Of a stretch of 64,000 nucleotides of DNA, positions 32,075 to 41,600 are shown one piece after another. The position numbers were made by a program, and so were the translations under genes. Position 1 is the first letter of the stretch. Every line of letters starts with the position of its first letter. This DNA comes from Omphalotus guepiniiformis (taxonomy: Eukaryota; Basidiomycota; Agaricomycetes; Agaricales; Omphalotaceae). The stretch lies in contig JAQOOI010000050.1 in the NCBI GenBank assembly GCA_028554645.1, positions 170,700-234,699 on the forward strand. Direction: 5' to 3'. Under the pieces are notes generated by a model. It did no database searches, was not told the DNA's origin, and saw nothing but the letters and a program-made list of their open reading frames with translations.

Positions 32075-33796
32075 ATGCTTACTCGGGCAACTCGTCTTCT
32101 TTTGTTAGTCGCACTGACTGCTTTCCTCGCTAGTAGGTTCCGTTCAAGGAATATTAAACGTCGTTGAACTCATGCTACTACATATGTATAGAGGCCGATA
32201 TCGTTTATCCTGGATCCCAAGGTTCACCTGCGGCCGACGCGGGAGCACTTGATTTGAATAACACTAACACTGACGCCGAGACTATCGCCTCTACTGCCTT
32301 GCAGGTTGACCAGAAGTCTGGCGCGACGAGTGACGCTCCACCCGGTCTTCCAGCTGCTGACACCACGGTGACTGCCGTTGATGGCACCTTGGTCAACCAG
32401 AATATTACCAGTGCGACGCGTCGTAGTATCTCGACTACTACTCATTTGGGACGTCGGAACAACTCAAACTACGAGCTTGTCTTCTGGGGAACTGGTACAG
32501 GCCTCGATGACCGCGACGCTTCGGTCGATGGGACAGCGTACCTGACCTATACTTTAGTCAACAACGCAACTTACGACATCGACGACTGTCTTGCCTTCTG
32601 TGACAGTGTTGAGGGATGTGGTACGTCCATTTCCTACGTGATTATGATCACCTTCTAACCCACATTGCCAGTTTTCGCCAATCTGTACTATGAATTCAAC
32701 AACGAGCTTCTGGACTTTGTCTTTTCAGAAAAGTCTAATTTGAAGTGTGCCCTATACGGTGACGTGCACAGTGCGGAGGAGAAGACCAATTTTGGCGGAC
32801 AACAGCTCGAGTCGCCTCCTGCCGGTCTTGACTATATTCAGCAAAGCAGTGGATGGGCCGCGAAGAGTCTCGTCGATCCTGCTACTCCCCCTGGTTATGA
32901 ACCAGTCTTCGGCCCTCTCGATGGTGCGAATAATGCCCCTGGTGTGAGTAGTACTATCCATGTATAGTTAGTACCATGCTAACTGGTCTTTCTACCTAGT
33001 ACATGGGCTTTGCCTTCATCGATCAATATGATGTCCAAGCCTGTGCAGATCTCTGCAACACTCGCGGCGCTGACTCCGCTGGAGGAGGTTGTCAATTCTT
33101 CAATATTTGGCGTGCCCTCGTCAATGGAATTCCGACCACATACACCTGCGCTATGGTAAGCACGTCACTTGAGTTCGTTTGAGCTTACCTTCTCTGACCC
33201 CTTGTATGCAATGATAGTACTTCATCCCTACCGACGCATCCACCGCTGTCAATTACGGCCAAGGCGACCTCAAAGTAACCGAATCCCGTGGGTATCGCCG
33301 CAAGAGCTTCGTTGCCGATGGCGGATTCGAGGGTTACACTTGCGACACTAATGTTACTGTACCCTTCTGTTTCACTACTGGATACAGTGCTTGGCAGGGC
33401 ACAACTCCCGTTGGTGGTCATGTCGACGCCTCCATCATCCACTATACACCCTATGCTCACAGCGGAAGCTCTGTTGGTTTGCTGGGCTCTGCGTTTGGTG
33501 AAGACGATTTCGCTGGTACCCTTGCTCCGACACAACCGCTAGCCACTGAAAAGGGAGCGACATATTCCATCCAATTCTTCCTCTCCAGTACATTCACTGG
33601 CCAAGAAGGCGAGGCGAACGCATATGTAATGGTCTACTGGAACGGTATTACCATTGCCACCATCACACCTGGTTTCAGCCCGTGGACTTTCTATCAGTAC
33701 CAAGTTGTAGCCAAGGGCAACGATGTGCTCGAGTTCCATGGTGGCAATGCCCCAGCCTTGAGCTTCATCGACGATGTTTACGTTTTCCTTGTCTAA
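32075..33796 (+). CDS. Secreted fruit-body-specific-protein-a-like protein
   Basis: Five exons (32075-32132, 32192-32620, 32672-32943, 33000-33155, 33218-33796) with GT-AG introns of 51-62 bp give 497 aa. Residues 1-19 (TRATRLLLLVALTAFLA) form a signal peptide. A middle PAN/apple-like cysteine region follows (DDCLAFCDSVEGCVFANLYY; CADLCNTRGADSAGGGCQFF), and the C-terminal third looks like a galactose-binding-type beta domain. This layout is that of mushroom 'fruit-body specific protein a' proteins, extracellular and abundant in fruiting tissue, with no defined molecular function. The start at 32075 is preferred over an upstream in-frame ATG (31898) because it begins the signal peptide and sits behind a TATA box. 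The family call is from memory of the motif set. Confidence 0.8.
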
Positions 33797-34121
33797 GTCG
33801 CGGAGGATGCCGCTGATGGTCCATGTCATCTTTCTACCCTAAATTTCATGCTCAACTTGCTTTTGATCTACAATCACTGTCAAACTAGTATACTACAGTT
33901 TTACTTCAATCAAACCTTAGATGTAGTACGAGTTAGGTTATGTTCTCTTTGAGATGTAAGATACACATCGCATTACAAGCGACACATGGGAAAGAAATCG
34001 AAAGTATGACAGAAAGACTACTGTAAAAAAATTTACTTCATCCAAGCAATAACGTTAAGTCCATTCCGAGATCATGAGCATAAGATCCATCGCAGTAGTA
34101 CCTCAAACATCAACTGATATT
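33797..34121. other. Convergent 3' intergenic region
   Basis: Shared 3' flank of the secreted-protein gene (+) and the MARVEL gene (-). AT-rich; no gene. Confidence 0.6.
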
Positions 34122-35306
34122 TTATCGATACCCTGTATATCCGTCATATCCAGGCGGGCCACTAGCACTATATTGTCCTTGCTGACTCTGCGGCTGCTGT
34201 CCGCCCACCAAGGAAGCTCTCACGGCCGCATATGGATCGGCATATTGCATCGTCCTACTCACTTTCGGACCGAGATCTGGCTCAGGTATGGTAGGCGGAC
34301 CCGATATTGGGCGTGCCGGCGACGTAGCAGCAGCACCAAACCCAGATGGTGCAGGGTCATTGAACGCGCCGTACGCATCAATACTTGGCCTCGAGGCGGG
34401 TGGCGGGGTGTATGCTGATGAAGGTGTGTATGCAGAAGAGCCGTAGGGTGCAGAAGAGGCGCCAGAGTATCGATTTGAGTCGGAGAAAGGGTTGGCGCCG
34501 CCTGCAGGGACTGGTGGAATGCCTGGTGCATTGACAGGAGAAACGTGGTGATAGTCATCGTCTTCGTCATCTCCACCCTCTGTATGGTGATACTCTTCGT
34601 CGACGGGATGCTGAAAGGGAGGATCACGAGGACCTAGAAGTTTGCCTTGTCGCCAATTTATGATGAGAAGGATGACCGATGCAAGCCAGAAGACTGGAAT
34701 AGAGATTAACAGATAATTCGGATCAACAATGGCCAGACTTACTGAATGCTAGCCAAAGGAAAATCGCCGCCGCCTTCTTTGTGTTACACCATCCTGGGAG
34801 ACCATTCTTAAAGTCGTCCCCTTTGTCGGCATTGGGATCATTGTCGGCATTCTTACATCCTGCCTCTGTCCACGCGGATATAGTCACGATGAACCTACAA
34901 GCGAAGGAATTAACCTGTGGCCGTACGTTATGCGCAGCAGCAAAACTCACGCAATCAACAAGCTGGCAGTTGTGCCAGTCCCGGTGAGTATGAACCCTAC
35001 TCGGACCTCCTTTAATGCGCGGGCGAGTCGTACGAACTTGTCGTATTTTTCGTAAAGTACTGGTACGGTGAGCATGAAAGTGGATAGTAAAATGCCCATG
35101 ATAGTGATGAAGAGGGTGAAACCGCTTAGTCCAGCTAAAAACAAGAGTGTAAACCAAAGAGTGTAGTAAAAGGACATGCTCTACGTACATGGACCAACAT
35201 CCCACTTGGCTTGAAACGCGGCCACACTAGCAAAGCAGGCCATAGCGAGAAAATTGAAGAATATCTGCGACGCATGGAATACGATCGCTGGTTTTGAGAT
35301 AATCAT
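34122..35306 (-). CDS. MARVEL-type four-helix membrane protein
   Basis: Four exons (35189-35306, 34951-35134, 34743-34894, 34122-34693) give 341 aa. Four hydrophobic helices lie at about residues 12-31, 42-63, 86-108 and 142-165, followed by a hydrophilic Pro/Ser/Gly-rich cytosolic tail of about 175 residues (SSAYTPSSAYTPPPASRPS). This is the layout of fungal MARVEL-domain proteins, which organise plasma-membrane or vesicle domains. The loop between helices 3 and 4 has a Cys pair (AGCKNADNDPN ... GWCNTKK). The ATG at 35306 follows a CGGTAG, so an upstream non-coding or short coding exon (for example from 35468, MADNPNTLIFLLFVP) is possible. Partner and function are unknown. Confidence 0.75.
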
Positions 35307-35686
35307 CTACCGAAAGCGACGGGCGATGAGTACATGAGTGAACTGTCGAGGGGTTGAAAGAAAGAAGATTGGGGTAAGAGAAAAGGACCCAACACGGACC
35401 CAAAGCCACAACACCCAGGCGACTGGCACGAATAGCAGAAAGATGAGCGTATTCGGATTGTCTGCCATGCACGCTCATCTAAACCGCCCGCTTGCACTCA
35501 GGAAAAAAGCAGACGGCAAGGTGTACGGCGAAGTGGAGTAGTAGAATAACACGATCATGGTTATTTATTCTCGGTGAATTCAGGAAGATGACCGTGGAGA
35601 ATACATGTCAAGTGGGCCATGGTTATTGGATAGAATGAATAGTAAATGGGAAGAAAGACAATGCGCATAGCATGTGTCTGAGGGAA

Positions 35687-35842
35687 CTACAAGAAAAGAC
35701 CTACATCATCCTCAAAACCAATAGCACCAGCACTACTAATTCCCCCTGCTCCTGCAAATGGTGTCGACGGCGAGGCATGCTTCGATGATTTTGCAGGAAT
35801 TATCTTGAGTGTTGTCTCTTTCAAGCGGTCTAGGAAGTCCAT
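35687..35842 (-). CDS. Small 51-aa ORF with own promoter and polyA signal
   Basis: MDFLDRLKETTLKIIPAKSS begins at 35842, with a Gly/Ala-rich C-terminal half (FAGAGGISSAGAIGF). On the minus strand a TATA-like AATATAAAG sits near 36060, about 220 bp upstream, and an AATAAA lies near 35565 downstream, so a transcript of about 450-500 nt is plausible. A splice donor GTAGGT inside the last codons could instead join it to another exon. The family is not recognised. Confidence 0.4.
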   Translation of the reverse strand: MDFLDRLKETTLKIIPAKSSKHASPSTPFAGAGGISSAGAIGFEDDVGLFL

Positions 35843-36066
35843 GAGCGACGTTAGATATCGATTGTAACGGCAAGATAGATTCGAGTAGAATGGAGGACGG
35901 CGGAGACAAGAGAATCGAAATAGAGTAGTCGCTGGGGAATAGTGTTGTCAAGAAAAGTATTGGAGATGAATGAGGTTTGTTTAAATAAATGGAGGAGTAA
36001 GTAGGAGAGGAATGAAGTAATGCGCGGTGCCAAGTAACTAACGCTGCACAGCCATCGCTTTATATT

Positions 36067-36533
36067 TTTATCCGTTTGCCTTCACAACTTATTTGATCCC
36101 ACCTCACCTCGTCAAGCAATTTACTAAAGTTGTAATATCTTTTACCGAAACACAGTGTTCAGACAGCTTTCGCCTTCGGATGGCTTATCACTTGTAGTGC
36201 CAACCGCAGCAGGCACTGAGTAAATTTGCCCTTCTCCGATTTCGTCAAAACGTCACCAACAGACGCGCAGACATTGCAACTGAGAGGGCCTTTCAGTAGC
36301 AACTCATTGAGCCCAAAATTATATAGGAAGTCCAAATGATTTCATCGACTGATATCCCAATAAATATTAATCGCATTAAAGACATGCATGATATGAGTAC
36401 GTAGCGTGAAGGGTATGCTGCCTGGTACGCTGAAGAGATTGTTTCCGTGGTTGTAGACGAGTTGGTGAGTGAAAAGAGATTTTGTAATGGTTTTTTAATA
36501 CGTATAGCACGACAGTCCAAGTCACTGTTGCAC
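36067..36533. other. Intergenic region
   Basis: Upstream side of the small minus-strand gene and downstream side of the SH3 gene. No gene is visible. Confidence 0.5.
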
Positions 36534-37438
36534 TCAGAAAATGGCGCGTACAAGACCACCTCCAATAGCAGCACCTGTAAAGAATACTCATCAATTGACT
36601 GACCACATCATTATTAACATGCCAATTGAACTTACCGGCACCTATTAAACAGAAAGGGATCAGAAACTCTGTCAAACGGAAAAACAAGATTGAACCCACC
36701 AAACCCAACACCTCCCGCTGCGGAATGGGCCATCGTGTTTCCGTATTTTCCAAACTTGCTCTTCTTCTGCTCTTGTCCAGCATCCTGCTGCAACCCCACA
36801 TTGTTTGTCCCCACTCCAGGGGGCGGAGGGGCGTTGACGCTCTGATGCGCTGCACCAAACGGTTTATACACAGGTTTCTCCTTTGCGCCATTGAATGCGG
36901 GAGGAAGTGTGCGACCACCCACCGCAGTAGCAGGAGCCGGGGATGGAGCTACAGCAGCAGCAGCAGTAGGGGGTAGCTTCTCGACATAAGAAGATGGGAA
37001 CAGAGCTTGACGGCCATTGACTTTGCCCGTCCACCAATCAGCGTTGGTTTCCTCGACGATTTCAATGACATCTCCAGCGGAGAATGACAGATCGTCAGCA
37101 TCCTGTTCATGAACAAAATTAAGTGTACAATTGTTAAAGAGGGGTTTATTGACATCTCTTACAGCACCGTTCTCATTGTACGCCCATAACGCCCTTGCCA
37201 TCACTGGCTGAGGACCTGCTGATACCGAGGGCATCCTCCTTGCAAATGGCGGTGCCGAGGGTGTAGGCATAGCACGTACAGGTCCTGCGTTTACGCTGAC
37301 ATTGTTCAACTTGCTCAGGAAAGCCGATGCGTCAGATCTGGGCATGTAGTTTTGAGAGACAAGAAATTCGACATTCTGTTCGATTTGAGAAACAACGTGA
37401 GCAAGAAGAGCGTCAGCCTGAGTACCGGAGGCAGTCAT
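36534..37438 (-). CDS. SH3-domain protein, LSB/Pin3 type
   Basis: Exons 37163-37438, 36700-37102, a 6-nt microexon 36636-36641 and 36534-36574 give 241 aa. After an N-terminal helical part (ADALLAHVVSQIEQNVEFL) and a Pro-rich linker comes one SH3 domain (ARALWAYNENG ... DLSFSAGDVIEIVEETNADW ... FPSSYVEKL, residues about 78-140). A low-complexity linker leads to the Gly-rich C-terminus GNTMAHSAAGGVGFGAGAAI...AIF, as in yeast Lsb1/Pin3, which bind Las17/WASP and regulate actin assembly. The 60-bp intron in the SH3 domain (37103-37162) has no in-frame stop, so retention would insert 20 residues. The gene is divergent from Lot5 with 117 bp between start codons. Confidence 0.85.
36636..36641 (-). 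other. 6-nt microexon of the SH3 gene
   Basis: GTGCCG lies between an AG (TTTAATAG) and a donor GTAAGT. Including it turns the joined codons into Gly-Ala-Gly-Ala-Ala, matching the conserved GAGA of the Lsb1/Pin3 C-terminus. Skipping it stays in frame but loses two residues. Confidence 0.65.
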
Positions 37439-37555
37439 GATGAAAGAAAGTGGTCAAAGATGAATATCACACAGGTCCTACATTGGACCAAGCCAGGTAC
37501 AATTGACTGAGCCGCAAGGCTGTGGGCAATGTTCGAACACGTGACCTGAGCAGCC

Positions 37556-38472
37556 ATGGCTGCTACCCTCATCCCCTCCGTCCCCGTCTTCGTCTCTCCA
37601 GAAGAACACAGGACACTCGTGGCATCTACCCCCAGCTCCTTTAACGATATCCCACCAGTATTGCGCCACAAGGAAGACTTTGTATCAGTTTCTCTCGACC
37701 CACCTCTCGATGGATTCGTTGAAGACGATGGCAAGGAAGGCACCCTATATGTCATTGATAGGTACGCCATCTAGCTTAGTTTTAGCTACGCTCGCATTTC
37801 TCAACGGAATCATTGTTTCAGCTTTTTAGTATTCATGTCAACCACTGGTAAAGGTTTTCAAATCGAATATCCATCGATCACATTACATGCTGTCTCGCGA
37901 GGGAATACCAGCCCATCTATATATTGTCAACTTGACGAAAGTGCACTATCGACTGTGCAGTCGAACCAAAACGCTGATAATCACATATCCATGAATGGCA
38001 ACCTCACAGAGGAAGGAGGAGATGAGGATGAGCAACACCAAGTTGATTTGGATATGCGCGAATTGAACATCATACCACGAAATGCAGAATCACGTCCGTT
38101 CACTCTCCATTATTTCTTTCTTTCACTTCGCGCTTATGTGCTATCATCCAGTGGACCCGATATTTGAAGCCCTCTCCTTTTGCGCGTCCCTTCATCCAGA
38201 TCCTCCAACCTCCGATGATGAGGACGATTTAGAAGCAGCATTCGCGGACGCACCAGACGGTACTTTTGAAGTTTTCACAGGATCGGAGGAGCAAGAGCTA
38301 AGTGAAGTCGGGAGGGTGCGCAGTGATTTTGTCAACGATAATCGTTACGCGCCATACTAGCCTGATCTCATTACAGGCAGCACTCGCACACCTTGAGAGT
38401 ATCATTTATGATCCCTTCGAGAAGCGCGATGAGGAAAAGGAAACTCTGGAAGTCGAGGCTAAAAACCCATGA
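37556..38472 (+). CDS. Lot5/pICln-type (Voldacs) protein
   Basis: Exons 37556-37761, 37822-38093, 38152-38315 and 38377-38472 give 245 aa. The N-terminal PH-like fold of the pICln/Lot5 family is recognisable: EGTLYVIDSFLVFMSTTGKG, then FQIEYPSITLHAVSRG and SIYCQLDE. A long acidic segment follows (EEGGDEDEQ, DDEDDLEAAF), as in pICln, which binds Sm proteins in the methylosome of animals; yeast Lot5 is a poorly known homologue. One donor is the unusual GTCCGT (38094). The start codon lies 117 bp from that of the divergent SH3 gene. Confidence 0.85.
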
Positions 38473-38669
38473 CAGGTGGTGGTATATGCCAACAAGGCGA
38501 AGTCTCGGGGCCTATGTAGGAAATTTACCAGTCTGCGAATGCTCTACAGTGTTTGATATATAAAAGTACATGTAGTCATTACATAAATGCGTGATACTCT
38601 GAAGGTACATTCGATAATCAAGGCACATAACCCACTGTAATGCCTACTTCTCTTTGTCGTTTCCGAGCT
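38473..38669. other. Convergent 3' intergenic region
   Basis: About 200 bp between the stops of Lot5 (+) and NUP159 (-). No gene. Confidence 0.7.
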
Positions 38670-41600
38670 TTAGATTTTTCCAAACAAACCACCCGGTTGT
38701 CCCTGCCCAAGTGAACCCAATCCGAATCTTAATCTTGTTGCTTTCGCCAGCGGAGTGGCAGGTGCCGACAGTGACGGTGATGAACTTGGTTTCGCCAGGA
38801 TTTTATCAAAACTAGGCAGTACGGGTGACGCTTTTTGAAACGTTGGCAGTGGTCCCCAGTCAAACGAAGTCGCCGGCGGAGATTCCGACTGCCCTTCAGA
38901 GCAACAGACCCATGCTGCTTTTCTGCGTCGCACCTCGTCGACCAGTAGGAACTGGGGTTACTGGTTGGAATTTATCTTCAGGGAAAGAAAGCGTGTCCCA
39001 GTTCGTGGGAATGGCTGATTGACCAAAGAGAGGACCTTGCATGATGGGCGTGTTGAATTGCAGCCCCTGGGAAGCTGGTGTCGCGGCAGATAAACTGTTA
39101 GGCATTCATCCTCCCAGGCGTGCTGAAAGCTACAGTAACTCTTCCCCCACCCCCACCCCCCTCAGTAGCTTCTCTGGCCTTCGTATTCAGTAGCGCTAAC
39201 CTTCAACAACGTTGTTTTCAGTTTGTAGGCAGGTGGGCAGAACGTTCAGCTTTTAGAGCCGCTGCGGTGGTTACTGCAACGTCAAGTGTAATAATAGAAG
39301 GACGTGCCCGAGGAGCGACAGGAGGGAGACGTGAGTCTCGCTCCCAAAGAGGCCGCAGACGAGGCAGATGCCGTATTCAGAGTCAGGGACGGAAATCCGC
39401 GATGTGAGTGCTTTAAGTTCGTCTGTTTGCTGCTGGAACGCGATGTCGATGTTCCGGTATGTTCGGTTGACGAGAGAAGGCGCCCTGTGATGCATCGATT
39501 GAGCACATTATTAGACATGACGGCTCTGACCATAAGACAGGTCGCCCTGTATTGAGCTCACTGAGCTTTCTCTTATGGGCGCGCAATTGATCTTCCAATT
39601 GCTCTACGCGTGTTTGCAAGGTCTAGCACTGGTTCAGCCGACCGCAATTCAGAAGTACGTTGCACTTACCCGGATGTTTCTTCTAGATTATCCAAGTGTT
39701 CAGGACCAAGAGTCCTCGATTTCAGCATCTTCAAAAATCCATTGTCGCCCTTGTTGAATCGAGCTATTTCTTCCCTTCTCGCGCCAGCTAGTGATGAAGG
39801 TCAGCTCGGCAAAGAAAATAGCTAGAATTCATGATATGAACCTTTAACCATGTCCTTGATGATGAGAGCCTCTTTCTGCTTTTCTGTGGCCATTTTTAGA
39901 TCCTTGATGTCTGATTCGAATTCCTTCAACACGACTCCGAACTGGACAGCATCGCACAGCGACCACTTCTTATCGTCACCGAGGTCTTCTTTCCTTCGTA
40001 AACCGCCAGCAGACCTTGATAAAGCCTCGCGTTTCTTAGCTGTCAATTCAGCAACTTGACGCAGCTGAAAGATCAAAGGTAGAAGATCAGTAGGGTATCG
40101 CGAACGGTATTGACACGTAGTTTACACCGTCTAATTCCTTCATGATTTGGGCAAACAAAATCGCGCATTCTTTCCTCATACCATCCTCCAGGGACAAAGG
40201 GTTTTCTACAGGAGCCTTCAAAGGAGTAGCGACAGAGCCAGTAGAAGGTGCAACCACATTGCCAGATACACCAGCAGGTGCTGAAGAGCTTAGCTTGGAG
40301 AACCCAGAGGCGGTGTTTGACCAGATTTTCGCCCAAGGTAGAAGTGAAAGAACTTGGCTTCGGACTTGGATCTCCACTCGCAGAGCCAAAAACGCCAAGA
40401 GGTTTGCCACCAAAAAACCCACCAGCTGATGAAGGGGGTGATGGCGTAGCAACAATGTTGCTGGGCTTGACGCGATCATTTTTACCATTTGAGCCGATGG
40501 GTGGAGATGGGGAAGTGGTACCAAAGGCCTTACCAAACAGACTTGGTGTGCCTGGCGGGGCAGGAGGTGTGAAACCTCCTGCTACACGGGTACCAAAGAG
40601 TGGCGTTCCCGGTCCTACAAGTGAATTAGACTGTTTGGTTGAGGTCATTGGCGCAGCTGGGGCCGATGCAGGAGAAGCTGTTGCAGTTCCTCCGAAGATG
40701 CTTGACAGTGGGGGAGTTTTTGGCCTTTTGGTTAGGGACGGCTTAACCTCCTCTTCTACTGGCTTGACCAGCGACGGTAATACACCAAAAGGTTGCTTCG
40801 GTGAGGCAGGACGAGGTTTATTGGTGACAACTGACTTATTCTCAATATCCTCTTCGTCGTCATCTGAAAGAGGCACGTTAGCCAGTGGCGAGCTACGCGT
40901 CGGTCGAGTGTTAGGCCGACCAAGACCGACTGGTAACGCAGGAGGTACCACAGGCGTAGGTGAGGCGGTTGTGGTGATTGTACCAATGGGCTGATCTTGT
41001 TTACTAGAAACTGACGTAGTGGCACTTGGTACAGGGAGCTCCGTATCAGCCGATTTGCTACTCGAAGGTGATACAAACACCTGGTTCCTTTCTACGGTAT
41101 CCTTTCCTTTGTCACCTTCACCTTCCTTCAGAAATTCCCAGAACTGGGAGCACTCCAAAGGCGGACGCTGAGCCACTAAACGCACTGAAAACAGTTGAAG
41201 CTGGTGTCTTCGTAGGCGTTGTAGTCGGTGTAACCGAGGCCGATGAAATCTTAGCAAGACCAAATCCAAATCCAAGTTTGGAGGGAGACCCAAAAGTAGG
41301 TGTCGCCGAGACAGAGAGTGTGGTTGGCTGATCTGGTGTAGACGTTTTAGGGGCCGGGCTCAGATTACTAAACACGGAGACTGTGGAAGGCTTGTCTTTA
41401 TTGGCATTGAAGAAAGGCAAAGAAGTGGGTAGTGCGCTACCAAAGGCCCCGAAGCCGGTCGAAGGCTTACACGGAGCCTGATGGTGGTGTATAACCAAAA
41501 ACTCCTGGCGCGGGTGTTGCAGGTGGAGACGTGGAATGTTTAGCTGGGCTCTGACTTGAACGACTTGCCGTAGCTGTAGGGCTTCCTGACGCTGCGGAAG

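Noticed and set aside
37163..37556. Open frames antisense to the SH3 gene and between the divergent starts
   Set aside because: They are shadows of the SH3 and Lot5 exons with no independent support.
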